DNA from: Cyanobacteria bacterium OH_PDB_230
Lineage (GTDB): Bacteria; Cyanobacteriota; Vampirovibrionia; Gastranaerophilales; Gastranaerophilaceae
Reading direction: 5' to 3'
NCBI GenBank assembly: GCA_023421795.1
Contig: JAEZSO010000003.1
Location: 310,001-374,000 of the forward strand
DNA length: 64,000 nt
The translations under genes were made by a program, and so were the position numbers. The notes below the pieces were generated by a model. The model searched no databases. It was not told the origin of the DNA and saw nothing but the letters and a program-made list of their open reading frames with translations. Positions 9,401-15,868 of this stretch are shown in pieces. Within the stretch, counting starts at the first letter, position 1. Each line of letters begins with the position of its first letter.

Positions 9401-9630
9401 TAGAAAGCCAATCATCAGTAAAATCATTTAAATGGTTAACAAAGACCGATACTTCAGCAATAGATTTCAAAAGTACGGTTAGCGATGTAAAAAAACAAAT
9501 AACTGATATAAAAAAAGAATCAATCGAGTTTAAAAACTCAGCCATAACAGACACCAAAAACAAAATCAACGAACAAAAAGAAAAAATTAAAAACTCGAAA
9601 GAAGAACTAAAAAATCTATTCAAGTTCTAA
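6493..9630 (+). CDS. AsmA-like large envelope protein (paralogue 1)
   Basis: 1045 residues. A single N-terminal membrane anchor (residues ~10-33) is followed by a long periplasmic region of amphipathic beta strands and a C-terminal AsmA-like region (residues ~740-960) with the GKVGGKIDYNMNTTKTIVDF and LLGPLGDLSVDKL segments. The last ~60 residues are a Lys/Glu-rich coiled coil. AsmA/TamB-type proteins form hydrophobic groove bridges thought to move phospholipids between inner and outer membranes. A strong TTAGGAGGAG site precedes the ATG. A second gene of the same build lies at 32059-35694; both share the LGPLGDLS block and a VKSFKW motif near the C-terminus. It is followed by a small secreted coiled-coil protein that may be co-transcribed. 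Confidence 0.75.
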   Translation: MRAEKLKKIGIICISLFAALYILFLLLPFVLTPILNNHKVEITDLIKKSSGFEVKLDKMQVVTTPKLTAGLKIYKIEAFLPNKDKFLETQNFQIKLSLLPILIRNIEIDVISADSLNVDLKVEKDGKFLIEKFIPENKEPVKQTEAKKPFIRLSNHLPNIIISNHKVKFIDIATNKWYSIEGQDTKVTDFILDKKIKINSQGQLILDGRKQFTYSLKVLNEIMPDIQLNDLIFNPQPIEQKKEEISINVIDIFKAIYANQLSADIKSDIKINSDAENIKLNGFLNVDNLFIAVNNQKLPNSNVDIIFKNEKINIDSNLYSAINELTKLSGNIKTGKKPTIDMSVKSNANLSNICRLINSLAVSFGINDLQTLSAFGVVNADFNIKSNLKKVDSSGYLKIPNANVSYGLYNVVLDKINADISLDNNIVDIKNAGFNVQGQPITIRGTIKQDATADLYILANKLSIKNLLVSFGQSALLKDNNFNSGTITLSASLAGKLNSIAPKADVSIENLNIKNIPSATTIVLPISKINIISEKKTFKGTASVQNLKAINPGATVSIPYATAKIEEKVITINPANVAIDKIRFSVSGVIKNYLSEKMALDFNTVGHLNSNLSGYFYPMSQNLDLTYSIPAVSTLPIPGFNNSVLKVKGNTTITGNSINPIFKGTFLLPLISMPEMLVTIENMTLNLNGPMFVGNGKIEKLVSGGIVAEKLDAAFLMKNEMLYLKNITGNAFSGKVGGKIDYNMNTTKTIVDFHGKNMNATTAIEGAAGIKNALIGSLDFNAKVSLQGIEYEDMVKSLKGSFSFVINDGTLGKIGRLENFLNAQNIIANNILRAAINNIGAISTIRDTATFKYIKGNMTFKNGWAEISSIQTCGPTMAYHVNGKYNILNGTTNVIVLGRLSSNVVALLGPLGDLSVDKLTSYIPKFGTLTSMIIKSMTTDPANENTALIPELSSGQKSYKDFKVVFNGGIESQSSVKSFKWLTKTDTSAIDFKSTVSDVKKQITDIKKESIEFKNSAITDTKNKINEQKEKIKNSKEELKNLFKF

Positions 9631-9691
9631 CCTTGAAAAAACAAATAAAATAAAATAAAATCAGAATAGTAGAGTGAAAGAGGTAACAAAA

Positions 9692-10039
9692 ATGAAAAAA
9701 CTTTTAACACTGGCATGTATCTTCTGTTTAACAGCGACTGTTGCTTCAGCGGCAACCACAACATATACGGAAAATGCTATTAACACACTAAACACTAAAA
9801 TAAACAAAGTTACAGCACCAGTCTTAAACAAAGAAAAAGAAGTCCGTGCTAAACAACAAGAAATAGAGAAAGCAAAACAAAAACAAGCAGAAGAAAAGCA
9901 AAGAAAAATAGAAGAACAAAAAAAAGCACAAAAGGAATTTGTTGATAACAACAAGAAAATGATTCAAAATCAAAAAGACCTTTTAAATCAGCAAAAAAAA
10001 GAAATTAAAGGATTGTTTTCAACCGAAACAAAAAAATAA
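9692..10039 (+). CDS. Small secreted coiled-coil protein
   Basis: 115 residues from the ATG at 9692; the reading frame is open further upstream to a GTG at 9674 but AGAGG at 9680-9684 fits the ATG. Residues 1-20 are a clear Sec signal peptide (KKLLTLACIFCLTATVASAA). The mature part is a Lys/Glu/Gln-rich helix with heptad character, including EKAKQKQAEEKQRKIEEQKK. It lies 61 bases downstream of the AsmA-like gene whose own tail is also a Lys/Glu-rich helix, so the two could interact in the periplasm. No family recognised. Confidence 0.72.
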   Translation: MKKLLTLACIFCLTATVASAATTTYTENAINTLNTKINKVTAPVLNKEKEVRAKQQEIEKAKQKQAEEKQRKIEEQKKAQKEFVDNNKKMIQNQKDLLNQQKKEIKGLFSTETKK

Positions 10040-10053
10040 ATCTCTAAATATAA

Positions 10054-10081
10054 AAAAGACTCCATCATTTGGGGTCTTTTT
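10054..10081 (+). terminator. Rho-independent terminator after the secreted coiled-coil gene
   Basis: AAAAGACTCC (10054-10063) pairs with GGGGTCTTTT (10071-10080) with one G-U pair and a 7-base loop, ending in a T run. It lies 14 bases after the stop. Confidence 0.85.
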
Positions 10082-10161
10082 AGTTATCTGCTATTTTAAA
10101 CATGAAAAGCAGTTTATGATTCAATTCTGACAAGGTTTTGCTATGCTAATATTTCTCAAAA

Positions 10162-10190
10162 TTGTGTTATATGTAGAATTATAGTATTAT
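10162..10190 (+). promoter_or_regulatory. Probable promoter of the nhaB unit
   Basis: TTGTGT (10162-10167) and TATTAT (10185-10190) are separated by exactly 17 bp. Transcription would begin near 10197, about ten bases before the short upstream reading frame. Confidence 0.45.
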
Positions 10191-10205
10191 AGTGGTTGGA
10201 AGATT

Positions 10206-10241
10206 ATGAAACAATTTATATTTGGTGATTATTTATGTTAA
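10206..10241 (+). CDS. 11-codon upstream reading frame overlapping the nhaB start
   Basis: ATG at 10206 with a TTGGAAG site just before it opens a frame coding MKQFIFGDYLC and stops with TAA at 10239-10241, overlapping the nhaB ATG (10235-10237) by seven bases in another frame. nhaB itself has no clear ribosome site, so ribosomes finishing this leader could reinitiate on nhaB (translational coupling). Whether it is translated is unproven. Confidence 0.4.
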   Translation: MKQFIFGDYLC

Positions 10242-11689
10242 AAGTGTTCAGTAAAAGTTTTTTAGGTAAAACTCCAGTCTGGTATAAAATAACAATATTG
10301 TTATTTTTAATAATCAACCCTATAGTATATTATTTTGTCAGCCCATTTGTGGCGGGTTGGATGCTTTTATTGGAATTTATTTGTACATTAGCACTCGCCC
10401 TCAAATGCTACCCGGTTCCTTCAGGGGGCTTACTTGCACTGGAGGCAATCGCAATAGGTTTAACTGATCCAAAGCATGTTTATAATGAAATTCTAATAAA
10501 TTTACCTATTTTATTGCTTTTGATTTTTATGGTTGCCGGAATTTATTATTTAAAAGATATAATTTTTCTTGCATTTACCAAGTTATTTGTTTGGGTAAGG
10601 AACAAAAGTCTTTTATGTTTGCTCTTTTCGCTTATCTGTGCAGCATTGTCAGCCTTTTTAGACGCATTAACGTTAATAGCAGCTGTTATTGCTATTTGTT
10701 TTAATTTTTACGCGGTTTATCACAAAGTTGCAACCGATTATCAGGACTCCCCTGACTCCATCAAGGAAATGGATGAATTCAAGGGCTTTTTAAGAAATGT
10801 TGTTATGCATGGCGCTGTTGGTACTGTGTTAGGTGGTACTATGACCATTGTGGGTGAACCACATAATCTGATGATTGCAAATAAATTAGGCTGGAGCTTT
10901 GTGGATTTTTTCCAAAAATGTTCGATAATTTCTGTTCCTGTCTCAATAGGAGGATTTATATTATGTCCGATACTAGAAGCTCTTAAATTCCCAGGCTTTG
11001 GATATCAATTACCGCAAAGAGCTTACGATGCCATTGTTAAAGACTACAAAGCCAAATATTCAAAAGTAACCAGCCAATCAATATATTTGTATTCAGTACA
11101 AGCTATCGTCGGGATATTATTATTTATTGGTCTTGGTTTTCACGTTGCGGAAGTGGGCCTTATCGGTATCGCTTTGATAATAATACTGTCAGCGTTTAAA
11201 GGATTGACAAAAGAACATGATTTTTCAGAAGCTTTTAACAACGCTATGCCTTTTGTGTTATTGATTGTGGTATTTTTTGCGGTGTTGGCTGTCGTAGTCG
11301 ATCAAAATCTGGTAACCCCGCTTATACAGTGGGTGTTCACTTTTAGTGGAAAAGCACAGCTTTTGGCCTTGTTCTTTGTGAATGGTTTTCTTTCCTTCAT
11401 TAGCGATAACGTATTTGTTGCTTCTGTTTTCATAAACGAAGTAGAGAAAGCATACAAAAGCGGACTTGTTACGCCTGAATGGTACGAAAAGCTTGCGGTT
11501 GTCGTAAATATGGGGACAAATGTTCCCGCTGTTGCTACTCCAAACGGGCATGCGGCATTTTTGTTTTTGCTTACTTCTTCACTTGCACCACTAATAAATT
11601 TATCATACTGGGAAATGATCAAACTCACCTTCCCTTATACGGTAGTAATGACAACTATTGGCGCGATTTCGATTGCTTTCTTTATGTAA
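10235..11689 (+). CDS. nhaB: Na+/H+ antiporter NhaB
   Basis: 484-residue polytopic membrane protein. The N-terminal FLGKTPVWYKITILLFLIIN and the following VAGWMLLLEFICTLALALKCYP closely resemble the start of proteobacterial NhaB, and GTMTIVGEPHNLMIANKLG and FISDNVFVASVF are typical conserved segments of the ion transporter superfamily. NhaB exchanges cytoplasmic Na+ for external H+ across the inner membrane and would link to the proton gradient made by complex I and used by the ATP synthase in this window. The start is weakly supported by ribosome-site sequence but overlaps an 11-codon leader. A tandem PII-like protein follows 18 bases later. Confidence 0.92.
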   Translation: MLKVFSKSFLGKTPVWYKITILLFLIINPIVYYFVSPFVAGWMLLLEFICTLALALKCYPVPSGGLLALEAIAIGLTDPKHVYNEILINLPILLLLIFMVAGIYYLKDIIFLAFTKLFVWVRNKSLLCLLFSLICAALSAFLDALTLIAAVIAICFNFYAVYHKVATDYQDSPDSIKEMDEFKGFLRNVVMHGAVGTVLGGTMTIVGEPHNLMIANKLGWSFVDFFQKCSIISVPVSIGGFILCPILEALKFPGFGYQLPQRAYDAIVKDYKAKYSKVTSQSIYLYSVQAIVGILLFIGLGFHVAEVGLIGIALIIILSAFKGLTKEHDFSEAFNNAMPFVLLIVVFFAVLAVVVDQNLVTPLIQWVFTFSGKAQLLALFFVNGFLSFISDNVFVASVFINEVEKAYKSGLVTPEWYEKLAVVVNMGTNVPAVATPNGHAAFLFLLTSSLAPLINLSYWEMIKLTFPYTVVMTTIGAISIAFFM

Positions 11690-11707
11690 ATAATTGATTG
11701 GATTTTT

Positions 11708-12370
11708 ATGATGGAAGATATTTTTTTAAAAGACTCAAAACTGTTTATAATTATCGTAAATGAAGAAAAAGGGACTGATGTATTAAACGTATTGAAAAAA
11801 TCAGGAGCTCCCGGTTGCACAAAAGTGTTTGCAAAAGGTTTTATTAATGGAATATACGCTGGAGATTATTTTGATCAAAAGATATTATTTAGCCTTGCAA
11901 GTGAATCTGTCACTGGGCTTGGAGAATCAGTGCATAAATATTCTATCGAAAATACTGGTGCAAAAGGGGCACTATTTTCAATAAGCGCAAAAAATATAAA
12001 TGCAAACTTGAGCCTTGGTCCAAATAATCAAGAAAATTTTAATGGGGGTGTTGAAATGCAAAATCAGATGGATCTAATAGTAGTTATCACAAGTGCCGGA
12101 TATTCTGAAGACATAATGTCAGTAGCGCGCGCTGCAGGAGCAGATGGTGGAACTGTTATTGATGCAAGAGGAACAAGTACAGAAGAAGATTGCAAGTTTT
12201 TTGGAATCAGTATCGTGCCGGAAAAGGATATGTTATTAATTTTATCTGAAAAAGAAAAATCAGACAAAATAATAAGCTCCATAAAAGAACATCCGATTTT
12301 TATTGAGTCAGGAGGCGGTATCGCTTTTGTATTAAATGCGGAACAGTCTTTTATTATGAACAAAAAATAA
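11708..12370 (+). CDS. Tandem PII-like (GlnB/GlnK superfamily) protein
   Basis: 220 residues composed of two PII-like domains. The second (about 120-215) is the clearer: LIVVITSAGYSEDIMSVARA, then GADGGTVIDARGT (the B-loop region), PEKDMLLILS and GIAFVLNAE. The first (about 8-105) is a diverged copy with LKKSGAPG and ENTGAKGALF in the equivalent places. PII-like proteins sense nucleotides or small metabolites and often bind the cytoplasmic face of a transporter. Here the gene follows nhaB by 18 bases in the same direction, so a role in controlling the antiporter is plausible; that link is inference. The tyrosine of uridylylated GlnB is not evident. The ATG at 11711 is an alternative start. 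Confidence 0.78.
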   Translation: MMEDIFLKDSKLFIIIVNEEKGTDVLNVLKKSGAPGCTKVFAKGFINGIYAGDYFDQKILFSLASESVTGLGESVHKYSIENTGAKGALFSISAKNINANLSLGPNNQENFNGGVEMQNQMDLIVVITSAGYSEDIMSVARAAGADGGTVIDARGTSTEEDCKFFGISIVPEKDMLLILSEKEKSDKIISSIKEHPIFIESGGGIAFVLNAEQSFIMNKK

Positions 12371-12474
12371 TAATAAAAATAACCGAACAATTTTTAAATC
12401 ATTAAGCCCTGAAAGACTATCTCTTCATATTCTGCAAAAATCCTTTGTTTTTTAATAAACCGATTGAATAAACA

Positions 12475-12516
12475 TCAAAAGACCCACTATAAGTGAGTCT
12501 TTTCAATAATTTCTGG
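12475..12516 (-). terminator. Hairpin terminator A, copy of the tRNA-Gln downstream sequence
   Basis: AAAAGACCCACT (12477-12488) and AGTGAGTCTTTT (12492-12503) form a stem with a 3-base loop. The block from 12475 to 12516 closely matches 15633-15675, the terminator and last bases of the tRNA-Gln region, including TCAAAAGACCCACTAT and AATAATTTCTGG. It serves minus-strand transcripts from the gspF-like gene and may also stop the PII gene from the left. Confidence 0.7.
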
Positions 12517-12560
12517 CTTTAATCTATGACTTCAGAATCTGGTTGTTGGAAAATGTAGCT
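12511..12560. repeat. Repeat element, copy A
   Basis: The first 27 bases (12511-12537) are identical to 13927-13953, and similarity continues at roughly 70% to about 12560. Each copy is directly attached to a hairpin terminator. Both copies have the same orientation and flank the gspF-like gene. Confidence 0.75.
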
Positions 12561-12595
12561 TGAAATATTTCAAGTGAATTAGTATTACCACTCAT
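12524..12595 (-). CDS. Possible 23-residue peptide reading frame in repeat copy A
   Basis: Minus-strand ATG at 12593-12595, TAG at 12524-12526, encoding a peptide ending in ATFSNNQILKS. The homologous region near 13940-13990 reads ATFSKSQVLKS before the same stop but has no start codon. The 27 identical bases extend beyond the stop, so conservation may be of DNA or RNA rather than peptide. No good ribosome site. Low confidence as a gene. Confidence 0.2.
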   Translation of the reverse strand: MSGNTNSLEIFQATFSNNQILKS

Positions 12596-12670
12596 ATCAC
12601 ATACTTTTCTTTTTTACTTTATAACTTTAATACTAGTCTCAACATTTTGTAAAAGAACATTTTCTAAATT

Positions 12671-13690
12671 TTATAAAGAGAAACTTATTATTGTATGGTT
12701 AAGCATTGCTGATATTGGTAGTATTGTAAGAGCAATGAATATTAGTAGTATTGGTTCTATTGTTTTTGAAAATGCTTTTATTTTGAGGTCGATTTCGTTT
12801 TCTAGCCAGTATACTATGTTTGAAAATGATGTGTTTATATCTCCTGTTGCAATAAATATTGATATCAATAGGTTATGATTTTTAGGGATTATTCCAGTTT
12901 CAACAAATGATTCTGTATAGCTCCATCCTTTAGTTGTTAGTTCTATGGCTTTTTTCACATTTTTATAGCTTTCAAAATGTTTTGGAAAAATTTGTCTTGA
13001 AAATTCTAGAGATTCTGTCATTGACATACCGGCATTAAAACAAGATTCAACTGTTGTCAGAAAATCACAAAGAATAATGTAGTAATAGATTTTATTTATA
13101 AATGGTATTTTTAGCAATACTTTTGAAAAAAATATTTTAAGTTTTTTGCTTTCCTGTGATTTTTTTATTAGTAAGACAATAAAATAAAAGAAAGAAAATA
13201 TTACGATAAGAATTGGTATTAGTTCTATTTGTACGTTGGTAGTGCTGTTAGTCCGAGCGGCTCCAAGATATGGTAATGAAATAATAAGCAGTAATGGAAT
13301 AAGCACAATTAATATAATCGTTAATATTGAGGGATATGTGATGCCTGAAATTATTTTGTTTCTATAGTATATCTGATTATTTATTTTTTGAACGATAGCT
13401 TCAAGCATACATTTTAATCTGCCAGTGGCTTCACCTATCACTAACATATTGGTTTCAATAATGCCTAGTGACTCAGAAAATGGAGATAGGGCTTTTTCAA
13501 ATGAGAACCCCTTAGTTAATCGTTTATTGATTTCGGTAGCAACAATTTTTGTAGCTGCTGCGTTTGTATGTTCGGCAATATGTAAAAAGACGTCCATTAT
13601 TGGGATTTGAGAATTTGCCAATGCAGACAGGGACGAAAAGAAAAAGAGGCGTTCTGAAAGACTTAATTTTTTAATTTTTTCTGTTGCCAT
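12671..13690 (-). CDS. GspF/PilC-like inner-membrane protein (orphan)
   Basis: 339 residues with two T2SSF-type helical domains: residues ~12-135 (LSERLFFFSSLSALANSQIP, then GFSFEKALSP and MLVIGEATGRL) and ~200-320 (FLTTVESCFNAGMSMTESLE, LLISIFIATGDINTSFSNI). Three membrane spans lie at about 115-140, 155-175 and the C-terminus. GspF/PilC is the inner-membrane platform of type II secretion systems and type IV pili, working with the GspE/PilB ATPase. No ATPase, pilin or secretin gene is near, so it is either an accessory copy or works with genes elsewhere. It is flanked by two copies of a repeat. A TATAAT lies upstream on the minus strand. Confidence 0.8.
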   Translation of the reverse strand: MATEKIKKLSLSERLFFFSSLSALANSQIPIMDVFLHIAEHTNAAATKIVATEINKRLTKGFSFEKALSPFSESLGIIETNMLVIGEATGRLKCMLEAIVQKINNQIYYRNKIISGITYPSILTIILIVLIPLLLIISLPYLGAARTNSTTNVQIELIPILIVIFSFFYFIVLLIKKSQESKKLKIFFSKVLLKIPFINKIYYYIILCDFLTTVESCFNAGMSMTESLEFSRQIFPKHFESYKNVKKAIELTTKGWSYTESFVETGIIPKNHNLLISIFIATGDINTSFSNIVYWLENEIDLKIKAFSKTIEPILLIFIALTILPISAMLNHTIISFSL

Positions 13691-13790
13691 AATTGAACCC
13701 AGGTAATAAGTGTAAATTATAGTTTATTATGCACAATAAATCAAAATTTGAAATTAAATTAAAGATATGTATTTATATCTGTCCAATATT

Positions 13791-13887
13791 GATTCGGCGC
13801 TCCTTCGCTCGCTTTGCCCAACTATCGTAGAGCCCTCACCTCTACAAAGCTTCACTTTGTGAGAGCTTCTAATCTTCAATCCGAAAC
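13791..13887. other. GC-richer structured intergenic segment
   Basis: These 97 bases are about half G+C (48 of 97 by hand count) in an intergenic region that is otherwise strongly AT-rich. They contain a 6-bp hairpin with a 7-base loop (GTAGAG 13827-13832, CTCTAC 13840-13845) and a nearby CAAAG/CTTTG hairpin. No reading frame or tRNA fits. It could be a small RNA, a remnant or part of a dispersed repeat. Confidence 0.4.
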
Positions 13888-13927
13888 ATAATAAAAGAGA
13901 CCACTTAAAAGTGATCTCTTTTATTAT
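13888..13927 (-). terminator. Long hairpin terminator B
   Basis: Arms 13888-13906 and 13909-13927 form a 19-bp stem with one mismatch that becomes a G-U pair on minus-strand RNA; A-rich on one side and T-rich on the other. It terminates the small membrane protein gene at 14002-14424. Confidence 0.8.
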
Positions 13928-13976
13928 TCTGGCTTTAATCTATGACTTCAGAACTTGGCTTTTAGAAAATGTTGCA
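13927..13976. repeat. Repeat element, copy B
   Basis: 27 bases (13927-13953) identical to 12511-12537, with weaker similarity continuing to about 13976. It adjoins hairpin B just as copy A adjoins hairpin A. Confidence 0.75.
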
Positions 13977-14001
13977 TGAATAGTTGATTAAATTCGATTA
14001 T

Positions 14002-14424
14002 TTATTTGTGTGTTGAATACATATTACAGCTTCTATTTTTTTCATCCCAAATTAGTTTGTGTTTTAGGCAGTATTCTTTTGTTACGACTTCTCCAGCCCA
14101 CTTCAGTCCTTCTTTGCAATAACCGTCATCATAACAAAGATCTTTCTCCCAAGATACCTTTGATTTTGGTAAAAGGAATGGTAATTGCAAATAGCCAGAG
14201 AATATTAATAAGTAAAGGATCTTTAAATACCATTTTGATTTTACAAAGAATATAGCCCAAGTAATTGGGATCAGAATTAGTGAAAATATTATTAATAATA
14301 AACTTTCATTATTGAATCCTGTAGTCATCATATCAATAAAAATTGAACCCATAAAAAATATAGACAATAAAAAACAAATAATTATTTTTATGATTATTTT
14401 TAGTATTTTTAAAAATTTTTTCAT
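14002..14424 (-). CDS. Small membrane protein with a cysteine-rich C-terminal motif
   Basis: 140 residues. Three hydrophobic segments fill residues ~8-35, 42-62 and 67-84. The last third is exposed and contains LCYDDGYCKEGLKW, then EYCLKHKLIWDEKNRSC, giving four cysteines in a pattern that suggests disulfides outside the membrane. I do not recognise the family by function. The minus-strand -10 TATAAT (14431-14436) ends only six bases before the ATG and there is no Shine-Dalgarno sequence, so the mRNA is probably leaderless. Confidence 0.7.
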   Translation of the reverse strand: MKKFLKILKIIIKIIICFLLSIFFMGSIFIDMMTTGFNNESLLLIIFSLILIPITWAIFFVKSKWYLKILYLLIFSGYLQLPFLLPKSKVSWEKDLCYDDGYCKEGLKWAGEVVTKEYCLKHKLIWDEKNRSCNMYSTHK

Positions 14425-14430
14425 AAAGGT

Positions 14431-14436
14431 ATTATA
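14431..14436 (-). promoter_or_regulatory. -10 hexamer 6 nt from the start codon
   Basis: Perfect TATAAT on the minus strand with six bases between it and the ATG at 14424; implies a leaderless transcript. Confidence 0.5.
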
Positions 14437-14444
14437 AATGAAAA

Positions 14445-15506
14445 TTATTTTTTCGGTAAAAATATATCTTCAATTTCAGACATTTTTAAATCTTTCGCTG
14501 AATTAATTTGTTCTTTAGCCTTTTGAATTCCATACCAATCTGCTCTTAAATCGTTCATACTATCTTCCCACGCTTTTTGAGCTGTCATTTTTTTATGACT
14601 GATTTTATCAATTAAATCCCAAATTTCTTTTAGAATACTTAAAATCATAGCTGTTATTTCACCAACTTCACTTCTTTTTGTACAGTCATAATTTGCATTT
14701 GCATGATAAAATTTATCAGTGCATTCATTGCATAATCCTGCATCGCGCAGTACTTGTAGTTGGTCTTTATAATCTTCAAATATCTGATAAGATGCGATCA
14801 CTTCATTTACTACATATAACACCTCTTGTCCTAAATTAAGTACCGTAGAAATATCTATCGGAATAAGCAAGCCTGAAAAATCAGCTGAAAATTCTTCAGT
14901 AAATTCGGAACTTTCTATTATTTCGATTAATTCTTCTCTAGCTTCTTCTACATTTTCACTAAATGATTGTATTTCATCTATTAAAGAAGTTGTTTCATCT
15001 CCATTTGCATCAGAATCTTTTTTCAAACTTTCAATTTCGTCAGATGCTTCGTCCGCTTCTTCAAGATTTTGCTCTATTTCATAAGAACTCTCACAAATAG
15101 CTTCTTTATCTTCAAAATCATTTTCAGCGACTTCTTCAATCGAGCAGTTACAATTTGGATGAGGTTTGTCAGGAATATCATCTATAAAATCATATTCTGT
15201 TCCATCCAACTCTTGACAAGCTTCACAGCTATTACCACTCGAACGCCAAATATATTTTGAGTTACTTATATATCCTTTAAGTGCTTCTCCATCCTCGCTA
15301 CTATTAAAGTTATTTATCAAATTATTTGTTCTTGTCTTTTCAGTTTTAGCTTCATTTTTTAAACCTGCTTTTGAAAGCTGTTCATATCTGTACAAAGAGT
15401 GATCAATTTCATTTAGCTTATTATAGGTGATTATTGAATTATTTGATAAATCCTGACTTACTATTGATTTTTTGATTTTTGCTATTTGATTTTGAATAAT
15501 TTTCAT
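14445..15506 (-). CDS. Protein with phage Mu F-like (head morphogenesis) cysteine motif
   Basis: 353 residues from the ATG at 15506, chosen because GGAG stands seven bases upstream; the frame is open further to 15569. Residues ~85-125 contain W(R)SSGNSCEACQELDG followed by PDKPHPNCNCSIEE, matching the CxxC..LDG...PHPNCxC pattern that ends the Mu gpF/minor head protein family. The rest is acidic and helical (Glu/Ser-rich residues ~140-205) with another Cys pair CNECTDKFYH near 260. Phage head proteins of this family carry the motif alone or fused to other domains, including toxins. No other phage genes surround it. It sits beside tRNA-Gln in an accessory-looking patch. Confidence 0.6.
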   Translation of the reverse strand: MKIIQNQIAKIKKSIVSQDLSNNSIITYNKLNEIDHSLYRYEQLSKAGLKNEAKTEKTRTNNLINNFNSSEDGEALKGYISNSKYIWRSSGNSCEACQELDGTEYDFIDDIPDKPHPNCNCSIEEVAENDFEDKEAICESSYEIEQNLEEADEASDEIESLKKDSDANGDETTSLIDEIQSFSENVEEAREELIEIIESSEFTEEFSADFSGLLIPIDISTVLNLGQEVLYVVNEVIASYQIFEDYKDQLQVLRDAGLCNECTDKFYHANANYDCTKRSEVGEITAMILSILKEIWDLIDKISHKKMTAQKAWEDSMNDLRADWYGIQKAKEQINSAKDLKMSEIEDIFLPKK

Positions 15507-15632
15507 AATTTCTCCAATACTGTTATTTTGTAATAATAACAATATTTCAGAACTTTCAAAAGTCCGCAAAAGTACTTACAGAAGCGGACTTAAGTAATAT
15601 TACGTATAAAATATAAATCAAATATAAAAATG

Positions 15633-15661
15633 TCAAAAGACCCACTATTAGAGGGTCTTTA
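15633..15661 (-). terminator. Hairpin terminator C downstream of tRNA-Gln
   Basis: AAAGACCC (15636-15643) and GGGTCTTT (15653-15660) form a stem 12 bases beyond the tRNA-Gln 3' end on the minus strand. It is closely related to hairpin A at 12475. Confidence 0.8.
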
Positions 15662-15671
15662 AAAATAATTT

Positions 15672-15743
15672 CTGGGGCGAAAGGATTCGAACCTCTGAAT
15701 GCCTGGACCAAAACCAGGTGCCTTACCGCTTGGCGACGCCCCA
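15672..15743 (-). tRNA. tRNA-Gln (anticodon TTG)
   Basis: 72-base cloverleaf on the minus strand: acceptor TGGGGCG/CGCCCCA, discriminator G, D-arm GCC/GGC, anticodon stem CCTGG/CCAGG around loop TTTTGGT (anticodon TTG, reading CAA), and T-arm AGAGG-TTCGAAT-CCTTT. The CCA end is not encoded. The G discriminator suits tRNA-Gln. Confidence 0.95.
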
Positions 15744-15868
15744 ATGGCTGTCTATACTATATATATTATTAAGACCATACTTAAAAGTCAAGTTTTTTGT
15801 AGGAGCTATACTTTATTTTTTTTTTATGGCTTAATATAGTAAAAGATATTGATAATAAGGAATTTTAT

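Noticed and set aside
11258..11628. Minus-strand frames (97 and 108 codons) within nhaB
   Set aside because: Antisense to conserved transporter helices.
15556..15744. 62-codon frame on the minus strand
   Set aside because: It runs through tRNA-Gln and its terminator and is an artefact.
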